From Lachnospiraceae bacterium UBA4364 (lineage in GTDB: Bacteria; Bacillota; Clostridia; Lachnospirales; Lachnospiraceae), in assembly GCA_002393955.1 (NCBI GenBank), contig DGSK01000001.1, forward strand, positions 470,702 to 534,701: a stretch of 64,000 nt of DNA, in the 5' to 3' direction. A model generated the notes under the pieces. That model was not told the DNA's origin and did not search any database. It saw only the letters and a program-made list of their open reading frames with translations. A program made the translations under genes and the position numbers. Of this stretch, positions 1-8,648 are shown in pieces; the first letter of the stretch is position 1, and each line of letters opens with the position of its first letter.

Positions 1-221
1 GTTCCATCGTTAAGCTCTTTTGTTCTGGAAAGAAATTCATCACGATGCTTATCCATCTCCTGAAGCTCATTGTATCTTGCCTCAAGAGTAACATACTCTT
101 GTTTGAGAGACTCCGTATCCACCTTTGTATCTTTAATATAGAATACATAAGGGAAAGCAACTATAGCAATAACCAACAATATCATTATGATCGTTGCATC
201 TCTGTCTGACAGTCTGCCCAT
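1..221 (-). CDS. pilO: PilO-like type IV pilus protein, N-terminal part only
   Basis: The gene starts at an ATG at 221 and runs off the left edge; 73 residues are visible. They show a short charged N-terminus (MGRLSDRDA), one membrane helix at about residues 10-28, and then a charged helix likely to form a coiled coil. This is the usual beginning of PilO, an inner-membrane protein that pairs with PilN in the type IV pilus alignment complex. The start codon overlaps the stop of the upstream pilMN gene (TAATG), so the two are probably translationally coupled. The assignment rests on topology and gene order, not on a sequence motif, and another single-pass pilus protein cannot be excluded. Confidence 0.7.
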   Translation of the reverse strand, partial: MGRLSDRDATIIMILLVIAIVAFPYVFYIKDTKVDTESLKQEYVTLEARYNELQEMDKHRDEFLSRTKELNDG

Positions 222-2167
222 TATTCGATCACCTCCTCATCTGTACTCTCTGCATTTGCATCAGCATTCTCTCCTGAATCTGCAGGTGCATCAGAAACAT
301 TGAGAACTATAGCCTTGTCGCCTGAGATACCAGCCTCTTCGTTCACCTTATCCTCAACCACATAATCATGACCGATGTGAACAGTGACTTCAAATGTGTC
401 CTGTACCAGTTCAATCCAAAGATCACCTATATTCTCAAGCGTAAGTTCAGGAGGAAGATCCTCCTCACCCTCTCCCGAAGCCATTTCAAGGATCAGTTCC
501 TCAAGTCCGGCACTGTCATCCACTTCTACATACTCGCCCAGAATCAGTGGATCATCAGAAACTCTTCTGAGATAAGGATCTTCTCCGTCCGCAAGTTCTG
601 CAAGGTTCACACTAGGTGAGCAGAAACGGATACAATAATCTTCAGTCAGATCAGGAATAACCATGCTGGAAACATAATCCAGTTTCTGAAGCTGAACCAT
701 AAGATCTGCCGCTTCGTTCTTAGCGGTTGTATGCCATCCGGTAGTCACCTCAAATGTTACATCACCGTCTACAGCCTCTATCTTGTTTATTACCGCATCT
801 TCAGGAAGGATTTCCTCCAGATCAGCTATAAACTGCGGCATGAGGTTGTTGTCGTTTTCTTTTTCATACTTAAATGTGTCCAATGCAGCAAAGAGATACT
901 GTGCATCAACATAATCCTGGCGGATCTGTTCTATATCCGCTATAGCATCTATATTAGCCTGCATCCTATCCCTGGCATCCTTAGCCACCTTGTGCTGAAT
1001 AAATGTAATACCGGTCCAGCCGACCATAATAACTGCAGCTACGCCAAGTACGATCTTGAGGTACTTAACCATATCCGAGCTTTCAATAGCCGACTTCTTG
1101 CCTGATGTGATCAGAAGATCCATAGGATCTATGACTGATCCTATGTTAGGCAGGTATCTCAGTACTTCTTCAGCCTTAAGAGCTGCCTGACCCTTGATGG
1201 TAACGCCCGCAAGAGTGTCAAAGTGCTCTACTCTTGCGCCAAGCTCACGCTCAAGAATTTTCTCGATACCGGCAATAGCAGATCCTTCGCCGAATACCTT
1301 TATGCCCTGCAGCGTAGCACTGGGATCGTTAGCATTCTTGGTTCTGTGATACTCAACCGCACGTCCGATACCGTTTACCATACCCTGCACAGCCTGAGCA
1401 TACTCATCTGCAGTGACGTGCTGGTCAAGAAGAGCCTCATTAGAAAGAAGGGTTCTTGCATCCTTTTCGGATATCTTCTTGACATCCATCAAGGCATTTA
1501 TAACAGCTGTCTTACCATAGTTAACATTACGCTGGAGAACAAGTGTCTTACCACGCATAACGTTTACATAGGTCTGATCCATTTCTATCTGAAGTACCAG
1601 ATCTGTACGTCCCGGTTGCATCTGCAAGCTTAAAAGCTGAATAACAGAGTTACCGAAATAGTCAATATGTTTAACAGTAAGCTTTAACTCTTCAGCCAGC
1701 TCGTAGTAGCATCTTACAAGATCCATAGGAGCTGCAACTGCAGAGATACGATAAAATCTCTTATTTGCTCCATCTACATTCATGGTCACTTCTTCAAGGA
1801 GCGAATAAGCGAAGACATAGTCCCCCGATCCACTCATCGGGAAATAATCCCCCGAATTTGCCTGCAGCACTTGCTGCAGTTTCCTCATGTTCTTCACATA
1901 AGGCATCTCCACCTCTTTGCTGGCAATCTTCTTACTGGCAATGGTAAAGATAACATCTTTTGAACTGAACCCCCGTCCGAAAATAGCAGTACGCACAGCT
2001 TCGGCGGTAGCCGTGACATCTGTCAGATATCCATCATTAAAGCATCCTGCCGGCGTTGCTATTTCTGCAGCATTGCTGAGCAGAACCTGATCCTTACCGC
2101 TCTTTGTGATCTCAGCGATTCGGATCATATCGGAACTGACATAGATTGTCAAAAACTTATTGGCCAT
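221..2167 (-). CDS. pilM: PilM-PilN fusion, type IV pilus alignment complex protein
   Basis: The protein has 648 residues. Residues 1-350 look like PilM, the actin-like cytoplasmic ATPase-fold protein (start MANKFLTIYVSSD, later IKVFGEGSAIAG like the second phosphate loop). A single membrane helix follows at about 369-390 (IVLGVAAVIMVGWTGITF), then a coiled-coil/periplasmic part of about 250 residues resembling PilN. PilM normally binds the cytoplasmic tail of PilN, so a single chain would fix that contact. The C-terminus is acidic (residues about 620-648). A good Shine-Dalgarno (AAGGGGAG) precedes the ATG. A 206-bp AT-rich gap separates it from the prepilin peptidase gene, so a separate promoter is possible. 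The fusion is read directly from one uninterrupted frame; the family calls are by pattern. Confidence 0.85.
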   Translation of the reverse strand: MANKFLTIYVSSDMIRIAEITKSGKDQVLLSNAAEIATPAGCFNDGYLTDVTATAEAVRTAIFGRGFSSKDVIFTIASKKIASKEVEMPYVKNMRKLQQVLQANSGDYFPMSGSGDYVFAYSLLEEVTMNVDGANKRFYRISAVAAPMDLVRCYYELAEELKLTVKHIDYFGNSVIQLLSLQMQPGRTDLVLQIEMDQTYVNVMRGKTLVLQRNVNYGKTAVINALMDVKKISEKDARTLLSNEALLDQHVTADEYAQAVQGMVNGIGRAVEYHRTKNANDPSATLQGIKVFGEGSAIAGIEKILERELGARVEHFDTLAGVTIKGQAALKAEEVLRYLPNIGSVIDPMDLLITSGKKSAIESSDMVKYLKIVLGVAAVIMVGWTGITFIQHKVAKDARDRMQANIDAIADIEQIRQDYVDAQYLFAALDTFKYEKENDNNLMPQFIADLEEILPEDAVINKIEAVDGDVTFEVTTGWHTTAKNEAADLMVQLQKLDYVSSMVIPDLTEDYCIRFCSPSVNLAELADGEDPYLRRVSDDPLILGEYVEVDDSAGLEELILEMASGEGEEDLPPELTLENIGDLWIELVQDTFEVTVHIGHDYVVEDKVNEEAGISGDKAIVLNVSDAPADSGENADANAESTDEEVIE

Positions 2168-2373
2168 CCTTATTGCTCCCCTTTCATTGTTTTGTTTATT
2201 AATAAACCGGATAATAAACTATTTATTTTCCGGATTTATCCTTTACCTTTACTTATCCTTAATATCATAAAAATAGACACACTTCGAGCATCACAAAACA
2301 CCACGACTATCAATATATCATAAATCAGAACAAATTTCCATAATAAATACAAGAAATTTATCTTAAAATTTTC

Positions 2374-3093
2374 TCATTTCATAACACTGTTAACATAGTC
2401 CATATACAGCTGCACTATCCATTCCCCGGCACACATAACTATCACTCCGGCAGCCGCAAGATAAGGTCCAAAAGCAAGCACATGTTCTTTTTTTGAAATC
2501 ATCATTATGATCCCATGTATCACAGCTCCCATTAACGACCCGATTGCCATCACAAGGAATATTCCCTTCCACCCCAGCAGCAGCCCCATAGCCGCAGTGA
2601 GTTTTATATCTCCGCCTCCCATCGCCTTTCCCTTGCTGAGAAGCGCGATCATAAGAAAAATGCCGCTTACAAGTACGCCGCCTATCAGGTATTCGTACCA
2701 ATGCCCCAGATCTGTAAGCAGCCTGAACGCTCCAAGCACAGCAATAAGGATATCATAAAGCGGCGGAATCTCAAATATCATAATATCGACATATGAAAGC
2801 CCAACCAGCATAGTTGCTGCCGGCGCATAGATAGAAAGCTTTATAACAGCCGACGCACTCACGCCATCCTTAAGAAGCAGCCAGCCCAGCAACAGCCATA
2901 CAAAACCCGACGCCGGGATTATCCACGCCTCTTTCGATCTAACCTTCCATTTATAACTTCTTCTGATCACAACAGGATCATTTTCTTCCTCTTCCGGTCC
3001 CAGCGCTACACGATACCCCGAATACCAGGACGCAGCAAATCCCCCTGCCAACCCCAAAAATATTAACAATATATATATCAAAGGCAATGCCAT
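2374..3093 (-). CDS. pilD: Prepilin peptidase (A24 family), short form
   Basis: This 239-residue polytopic membrane aspartyl protease cleaves the leader of type IV prepilins. The two expected catalytic aspartates are visible: D103 in YVDIMIFEIPP and D162 in the GxGD motif GGGDIKLTAAMG. The conserved AFGPYLAAAG segment lies near the C-terminus. About seven hydrophobic helices are predicted. The N-terminal cytoplasmic loop with paired cysteines (CxxC...CxxC) that carries N-methyltransferase activity in classical PilD is absent; the region between helices 1 and 2 has only a charged linker. The gene lies directly downstream of pilC but behind a terminator hairpin. Confidence 0.9.
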   Translation of the reverse strand: MALPLIYILLIFLGLAGGFAASWYSGYRVALGPEEEENDPVVIRRSYKWKVRSKEAWIIPASGFVWLLLGWLLLKDGVSASAVIKLSIYAPAATMLVGLSYVDIMIFEIPPLYDILIAVLGAFRLLTDLGHWYEYLIGGVLVSGIFLMIALLSKGKAMGGGDIKLTAAMGLLLGWKGIFLVMAIGSLMGAVIHGIIMMISKKEHVLAFGPYLAAAGVIVMCAGEWIVQLYMDYVNSVMK

Positions 3094-3106
3094 TTTCTAT
3101 TCTTCT

Positions 3107-3137
3107 CCAAAAACCGCCCACACATAGTGCGGGCGGT
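3107..3137 (-). terminator. Intrinsic terminator between pilC and pilD
   Basis: On the minus strand a 7-bp GC-rich stem (ACCGCCC / GGGCGGT) with an 11-nt loop is followed by TTTTTGG. It lies 27 bases past the pilC stop and 13 bases before the pilD start, so pilD is expressed by read-through or from a promoter close by. Confidence 0.7.
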
Positions 3138-3163
3138 AAAACTATAACCTATCTTTCTGCGAT

Positions 3164-4372
3164 TTATGAAAGCGCATCGTAAAGTGTGAACATAGGTGAG
3201 AAAATAGCAACTGCCATATATCCAACTACTACTGCCATTACGATGATTATGGCCGGCTCAAGGAGGGTCATCATCTGCTCGGTAGCAAGCTGTACATCTT
3301 CCTCGTAGTAGTTAGCCACATTTTCAAGCATAGCCTCAATATTACCTGTCTCCTCACCGATAGCAACCATATGCACTACCATAGGCGGGAAGAGACCACA
3401 AGTCTGAAGAGGTCTCGAAAGAGGCACACCACGAAGAACCTGCTCTTTAGCTTCTTTCATCGCTCTCTTATAAAGAAGATTTTCCATAGAACGTCCGGTC
3501 AGATCTATCGCATCTACCATCGGGACACCGGCTGCCAGCAGAGTACAGAGAGTACGCCCCAATCTTGCACAGGCACTTTTTGTCTTGATTGGTCCGAGTA
3601 TAGGTATCTTAATTGCAAGCGCACTGGTAACTTCCTTTCCGGAATCGGTAGCCGCATAAGCTTTCCAGCCGAAAATAATTACAATAGTAATTATGAGTAA
3701 TAGCCACCACCAGGCCACCATAAAATCACTTATATGAACGAGCACCATAGTAGCAGCAGGCATTTCAACATCCAGATCTGCAAACATGTTCATGAAGGTC
3801 GGTACAACGAATACCATCATCGCAACCAAAACGCCGATCATAACAATTATAAGCACTATAGGATACGTAACAGCTTTTTTTACAGCCTGGGTAAGAGCCG
3901 CATCCTTTTCGAACTGAATAGACATTCTGTCAAAAGATTTGTCAAGCGAACCGGACGCCTCACCGGCTTCAACCATGTTGCACAGCATTTCCGGGAAAAC
4001 ACCGCCCTGTCTTTTCATAGATTTGGCAAGAGTTTCACCCTTTGATATATCTGTATGAACAGCATTTATGGCATCCTGCAAGGCCGCATTTTCAGTCTGG
4101 TCAGCCAACATCCCAAAAGCTTCCACAACGCTTACACCTGCTTTGTTGATAGATGCAAACTGATGACAGAAGAGAGCCAGATCTCTGTATGTAACCTTCT
4201 TTGCTCTGTGAAGAAGTCCTAATGCATTAGACCCCGTAGATTCTTCACATTTTACGACAATATTCTTGTCATTCTTAAGCATTGACATTGCCGCATCTCT
4301 GGATTTAGCCTCTAGTGTGCCCTTCTTCTCCTTCCCGGATGCGGTGATAACCTGATACTGATACGTTGCCAT
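3164..4372 (-). CDS. pilC: Type IV pilus inner membrane platform protein PilC
   Basis: This GspF/PilC-family platform protein sits in the membrane and couples the PilB/PilT motors to the pilus. It has two repeated T2SSF cytoplasmic domains and hydrophobic helices near PIVLIIVMIGVLVAMMVF, WWWLLLIITIVIIFGW and the C-terminal AIIIVMAVVVGYMAVAIF. I chose the ATG at 4372 (402 residues), which has AGGTGG ten bases upstream; a longer TTG start at 4408 would add 12 residues without a good site. It lies 99 bp downstream of pilB, so the two probably share a transcript. Confidence 0.93.
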   Translation of the reverse strand: MATYQYQVITASGKEKKGTLEAKSRDAAMSMLKNDKNIVVKCEESTGSNALGLLHRAKKVTYRDLALFCHQFASINKAGVSVVEAFGMLADQTENAALQDAINAVHTDISKGETLAKSMKRQGGVFPEMLCNMVEAGEASGSLDKSFDRMSIQFEKDAALTQAVKKAVTYPIVLIIVMIGVLVAMMVFVVPTFMNMFADLDVEMPAATMVLVHISDFMVAWWWLLLIITIVIIFGWKAYAATDSGKEVTSALAIKIPILGPIKTKSACARLGRTLCTLLAAGVPMVDAIDLTGRSMENLLYKRAMKEAKEQVLRGVPLSRPLQTCGLFPPMVVHMVAIGEETGNIEAMLENVANYYEEDVQLATEQMMTLLEPAIIIVMAVVVGYMAVAIFSPMFTLYDALS

Positions 4373-4471
4373 AAGCTGTTTCCCACCTTTTCTTTTGTTT
4401 TGCTCCAAAACCCTGTCGGATTTTTGGAAATTTATCGCAATACACAGGAAAATCGCTGTGTTTTACTTCAC

Positions 4472-6211
4472 CTACTCTGCAGCCGCCTCTTCATTCGAAG
4501 TCTTATTTGCTTCGGTCTGGGCATCCATATCATAAGCCACACGTACCATCTCCGCTATAGAAGTCGTTCCTTCTATAACATTTCTGGCACCGGACATACG
4601 CAGTGTATTCATACCTTCCTTGATAGCTGCATTTTCAATTTCCTCTGCAGTAACAGTTTCATGAAGTATCCTTCTGATAGATGCGGAAATAGGCATAATC
4701 TCATAAATAGCCTTTCTGCCCTTATAACCATTACCGCACTTCTCACAGCCTACCGGCTCCCAAACAGGAATCTGTTCATCAGGCCCTTTGCCAAGCAATA
4801 TAAGTTCCTGCGGTGTAGCCATATGCATCGCCTTACACTCATTGCAGAGTCTCCTTACAAGACGTTGAGCAATGATACCCACAACCGCATCACCTATCAT
4901 GTAAGGCTCCACACCCATATCTATAAGACGGGTAATGGATGCTGATGTAGAGTTGGTATGCAGCGTAGATATAACAAGGTGACCGGTAATAGATGCCTGT
5001 ACGGCAATCTGTGCAGTCTCGCCGTCTCGGATCTCACCGATCATTATGATATCCGGGTCCTGACGGAGGATTGACCTTAGAGCAGATGCAAAAGTGAGTC
5101 CGGCTTTGACATTAACCTGAACCTGATTGATTCCGGCAATATTTGCTTCCACAGGGTCTTCAACAGTTATGATATTAACATCCGGCTTATTTAATTCATT
5201 TAAAACGGTATAGCAAGTAGTAGATTTACCTGAACCGGTAGGGCCGGTAACAAGAATGATACCATGAGGGTTGTTCATGATACCATCAAGCTTCATTTCG
5301 TCATCCGGATAAAGACCGAGATACTTCTTCTCCTGAGTAAGTCCCTGTTTCTTGGTAAGTCGCATAACGGTCTTCTCGCCGTATACAGTAGGAAGGATAG
5401 AAACACGGACATCGAATTCAACGCCGTCTACAACGTATGTAAGACGTCCGTCCTGAGGTTTTCTCTTTTCAGAGATATCCAGACCGGAGATGATCTTGAT
5501 ACGAGCGGTCATTGCTGAAAGCATATTGGCGGAATACTGCGCATCTTCCTGAAGCATACCATCAACACGGTTTCGTACGCGCACTCCATGCTCAAGAGGC
5601 TCAATATGAATATCGGAAGCGCCTTCTCGAACCGCCTGCTGTATCATTGCACGTACGATCTTAACAATAGGTGACTCGCCTACTGTATCTTCCTCTTCCT
5701 TAGCTTCCTCCCTGAATTCGTCAGCATGTTCCGCCTCAAACTGTGCAGCGGCATCATTACTTTCCTGCCTGCCGTACATCTTACCCAGGTAAACGCTTAT
5801 CATCTTCTGAGGTGCATAGTACGGTATTATGGTCATGCTGGACACCATTTCCAGATCATCCAGTATAGCAAGGTTCATCGGGTCAGACATTGCAACCTTC
5901 AACTCGGTAATGCTCTCAAAACCGAAAGGAATAACCTCATGCTTTCTTACAAGATCATCACCCACCGCAGCAATAGCCTGGGGATCAGCCTCTTTAAGAT
6001 CATCATCCGTTGCCAGCTCATACCCTTGAGTCTCATGCATGAACTTGGCGAAATTAGCATCCGAAACGAGTCCCATCGCCATGACAGTCTCGCCCAACTT
6101 CATGTGAGTGTTTTTCTGCTCCGCTAAAGCACTCTCCAGCTGTTCCTGTGACAGCAGCCCTGCTTCAACCAGCTGGTCTCCAAGTCTTTTTTTCTGACCA
6201 AAAATAGCCAT
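4472..6211 (-). CDS. pilB: Type IV pilus extension ATPase PilB
   Basis: The 579-residue hexameric ATPase drives pilus assembly. An MshEN/GspE N-terminal domain (residues 1-145; LGDQLVEAGLLSQEQLE) is typical of PilB and may sense cyclic di-GMP in some relatives. The motor domain has a Walker A motif GPTGSGKST (323-331), an Asp box, a Walker B-like IIMIGEIRD (388-396) and a His box TGHLVISTLHT (409-419). The two CxxC pairs (C456/C459 and C489/C492) that bind zinc in GspE/PilB are present. AGGAGG lies 11 bases before the ATG. About 130 bp of non-coding DNA upstream leaves room for its own promoter. Confidence 0.96.
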   Translation of the reverse strand: MAIFGQKKRLGDQLVEAGLLSQEQLESALAEQKNTHMKLGETVMAMGLVSDANFAKFMHETQGYELATDDDLKEADPQAIAAVGDDLVRKHEVIPFGFESITELKVAMSDPMNLAILDDLEMVSSMTIIPYYAPQKMISVYLGKMYGRQESNDAAAQFEAEHADEFREEAKEEEDTVGESPIVKIVRAMIQQAVREGASDIHIEPLEHGVRVRNRVDGMLQEDAQYSANMLSAMTARIKIISGLDISEKRKPQDGRLTYVVDGVEFDVRVSILPTVYGEKTVMRLTKKQGLTQEKKYLGLYPDDEMKLDGIMNNPHGIILVTGPTGSGKSTTCYTVLNELNKPDVNIITVEDPVEANIAGINQVQVNVKAGLTFASALRSILRQDPDIIMIGEIRDGETAQIAVQASITGHLVISTLHTNSTSASITRLIDMGVEPYMIGDAVVGIIAQRLVRRLCNECKAMHMATPQELILLGKGPDEQIPVWEPVGCEKCGNGYKGRKAIYEIMPISASIRRILHETVTAEEIENAAIKEGMNTLRMSGARNVIEGTTSIAEMVRVAYDMDAQTEANKTSNEEAAAE

Positions 6212-6338
6212 TTTCCTTTATTCCTCCTGAAAAAATCTGAACGAATCGGGAAACACGATGAACTGTTCCGAAGACACAGAATACCCCCATTCCCCACACT
6301 GCCATAAATTATTACACAAATCAGCCCAAAATGGAATA

Positions 6339-7346
6339 TCAAATTTTATTTTTTTCAAAAAAACTGGTCATTTCGCCGATCCAGTTAACAGGTGAAAAAA
6401 GACCTTCATATCCCATATCAATCTCATTTTCAAAAAAATCTGTCGTAATCTCTCCCGGATCAGTAAAATAAAGCACTCTCTCCGGAGCATATCCCCGCAT
6501 AAGCTTTACCAGCGGGTTATTGGAAATAAGCTTTTTTCCATATACAAAAGACTCATAGTACCGAAGCGAAACTCCTTTACTGTACTCACCGACTATATCA
6601 AGCAGTACATCGGCATTCATGACATCAGATATCACATTCTCATACTCCTTCGGCTGATTATATACTATACCGTCCAGAGGAGAATCCTTCTCGTCCGTAA
6701 AACAAATCCCTATTTTCGTCCTGTAACCCAGTTCCCTTACCCGTTTCACCGCTGCTTCAATGGCAGGACGCCGCCCGGCATCTGACCCCCAGAAATATAA
6801 TTCCTTAGAAAGATCGTTGTGTGCAGATGTACATTCTGAAGCCCGGAATGCATCAATTCCCGGCATCTTTATTTTCGAATAATAGCAGTCAAAATACTGA
6901 AATCCGTATTTTTCCGCATCAGACTGATAAAATGTATATATCCTGTCAAACGGAATATACTTCATTGCAATCCTTGCACCCTTGGAATAGTATGAATCAC
7001 GCACATCGAGCATATAAAGCACCAGTTTTATTCCGTATCTCTTTTTCCATTTTTTTAACAGTCCCGGTTCAAAATATTCAACAGAAACATTGTTGAAAAT
7101 GAAGCAGAATTCCTCGCTAAGTCCATCCTCATCATACGGCATACATCCATTCCATATTCCTCTGAAGGGAGGCATGATCTTTTCACATACGGTCCGGTTA
7201 TGATGAAGCTTCCACAGCCACTCAAGAGATGCAGAAGCCTGTGGTATATCAGGGACCAGCGTCACATTGTCCAGTGCCTCAAGATCCCCCATAAGCTGTC
7301 CAAACAGTCTGTTCTTTTTTTCTCCCGTAAAAATAATATATCTCAT
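6339..7346 (-). CDS. CgeB-like glycosyltransferase-type protein between pilB and pilT
   Basis: The 335-residue soluble protein shows the pattern of a GT-B fold in its C-terminal half: ELYFWGSDAGRRPAIEAAV (start of the second Rossmann domain), ICFTDEKDSPLDG, and GVSLRYYESFVYGKKLISNN, which looks like the nucleotide-sugar binding region of CgeB- or LPS-core-type transferases. Donor and acceptor cannot be told. Its position inside the pilus cluster suggests pilin or surface glycosylation, but this is inference. The start at 7346 has only a weak GAG upstream and lies just 10 bases past the poly-T tract of the pilT terminator, so expression is probably low or independently controlled. Confidence 0.55.
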   Translation of the reverse strand: MRYIIFTGEKKNRLFGQLMGDLEALDNVTLVPDIPQASASLEWLWKLHHNRTVCEKIMPPFRGIWNGCMPYDEDGLSEEFCFIFNNVSVEYFEPGLLKKWKKRYGIKLVLYMLDVRDSYYSKGARIAMKYIPFDRIYTFYQSDAEKYGFQYFDCYYSKIKMPGIDAFRASECTSAHNDLSKELYFWGSDAGRRPAIEAAVKRVRELGYRTKIGICFTDEKDSPLDGIVYNQPKEYENVISDVMNADVLLDIVGEYSKGVSLRYYESFVYGKKLISNNPLVKLMRGYAPERVLYFTDPGEITTDFFENEIDMGYEGLFSPVNWIGEMTSFFEKNKI

Positions 7347-7355
7347 TAATTCTCA

Positions 7356-7397
7356 CAAAAAAACGGCCGGACTAAGGCATCACCATCATCCGGCCGT
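7356..7397 (-). terminator. Strong intrinsic terminator after pilT
   Basis: On the minus strand a perfect 9-bp GC-rich stem (ACGGCCGGA / TCCGGCCGT) with a 17-nt loop is followed by seven T residues. It begins 18 bases past the pilT stop codon and separates pilT transcription from the glycosyltransferase and pilB. Confidence 0.88.
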
Positions 7398-7414
7398 CAA
7401 TGCACTTTATTGTA

Positions 7415-8476
7415 TTATCTTAACTTCTGAGCCATTCCGTCAGGATCAACGGCATACTGTATAGCCATATCCCTGGTGATCTTGCCTTCCTGGAAGAGCG
7501 CTGTGATAGCCTCATCCATAGCGATCATACCCAGTTTTCTGTTGGTCTGCATAACGGAAAGCAGCTGATGTGACTTACCTTCACGGATAAGAGCACGCAC
7601 AGCGGAGTTAGCGATCATAACCTCGAAAGCTGCCGCACGTCCCTGACCATCAGCGGTAGGGATGAGCTGCTGTGAAATAACAGCTTCCAGAACGTTTGCT
7701 AACTGTACCCTGATCTGCTGCTGCTGGTGAGGCGGGAAAACGTCGATGATACGGTCGACAGTAGATGCAGCACCGATGGTATGCAAGGTGGAAAGCACCA
7801 AGTGTCCGGTCTCGGCCGCGGTAATAGCAACTGAGATAGTCTCAAAGTCACGCATCTCGCCGACAAGAATAACATCAGGGTCTTCACGGAGTGCAGCTCG
7901 AAGAGCATTTGCATATGTCATGGAGTCGAAACCGATCTCACGCTGGTTAACCATGGAAGTCTTATGCAGGTGCAGATACTCGATAGGATCCTCAAGAGTG
8001 ATTATATGTGCATCCCTGTGCTCGTTTACCATGTTGATAACGGAAGCAAGTGATGTAGACTTACCGGAACCGGTGGGACCCGTAACCAGGATAAGTCCCC
8101 TCTTTCTGGTATAAAGATCTACGAAAGCCTGAGGCAAACCTAACTGCTCAGGGCTGGGTACTACGGTATTAACTGTTCTGAGTGCGAGTGCTACAGAACC
8201 CCTCTGTCTGAAAGCATTAACACGGTATCTTCCTATGGGGTCTACCGCAAATGACATATCCAGCTCACCCTTACTATTGAAAATTTCTCTCTGATGGTCA
8301 TTTGTAATGGAAAGCATGAGCTCCAGCGTATCATCCGGAGTAAGTACCGGAAACTGTTCCATTCTCACCAGATGACCGTTAACACGCATCATCGGAGGAA
8401 GCTGCACCGTAAGGTGCACGTCGGAGGCCTTTGCCTGCTTTGCAACCAGCAATACATCACTAACTTTGATCGACAT
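7415..8476 (-). CDS. pilT: Type IV pilus retraction ATPase PilT
   Basis: This 353-residue hexameric retraction motor has a PAS-like N-domain, Walker A GPTGSGKST (133-141), Walker B-like VILVGEMRD, a His box TGHLVLSTLHT, and the PilT signature AVRALIREGKSHQ (about 292-304), a variant of AIRNLIREGK. I chose the ATG at 8476 (MSIKVSDVLL), with GAGAGG eight bases upstream, over a start ten codons earlier. Retraction ATPases imply dynamic pili (twitching, adhesion or DNA uptake) rather than a pure secretion system. A clear promoter lies upstream and a strong terminator follows. Confidence 0.96.
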   Translation of the reverse strand: MSIKVSDVLLVAKQAKASDVHLTVQLPPMMRVNGHLVRMEQFPVLTPDDTLELMLSITNDHQREIFNSKGELDMSFAVDPIGRYRVNAFRQRGSVALALRTVNTVVPSPEQLGLPQAFVDLYTRKRGLILVTGPTGSGKSTSLASVINMVNEHRDAHIITLEDPIEYLHLHKTSMVNQREIGFDSMTYANALRAALREDPDVILVGEMRDFETISVAITAAETGHLVLSTLHTIGAASTVDRIIDVFPPHQQQQIRVQLANVLEAVISQQLIPTADGQGRAAAFEVMIANSAVRALIREGKSHQLLSVMQTNRKLGMIAMDEAITALFQEGKITRDMAIQYAVDPDGMAQKLR

Positions 8477-8583
8477 TCTTTTGCCCTCTCTCCCGGTCTG
8501 TATCATAGACCTTTAATAATTTTCTATTATCTAACCCCACATGACCATAGCAGACAATCGTCCGCACAAATCATAACAAGGGA

Positions 8584-8613
8584 ATTATATCAAAAACCCG
8601 TCTTATCTGTAAA
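8584..8613 (-). promoter_or_regulatory. Sigma-A type promoter for pilT
   Basis: On the minus strand: -35 TTTACA (8613-8608), an 18-bp spacer, -10 TATAAT (8589-8584). Transcription would start near 8577, giving a leader of about 100 bases before pilT. Confidence 0.6.
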
Positions 8614-8648
8614 GTGATAATTCATAGCAGCAAATCACACGATTCATA

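Noticed and set aside
2168..2373. A small pilin gene in the gap between the prepilin peptidase and pilMN
   Set aside because: No frame with a prepilin leader or ribosome site; the gap is AT-rich and holds only a weak inverted repeat.
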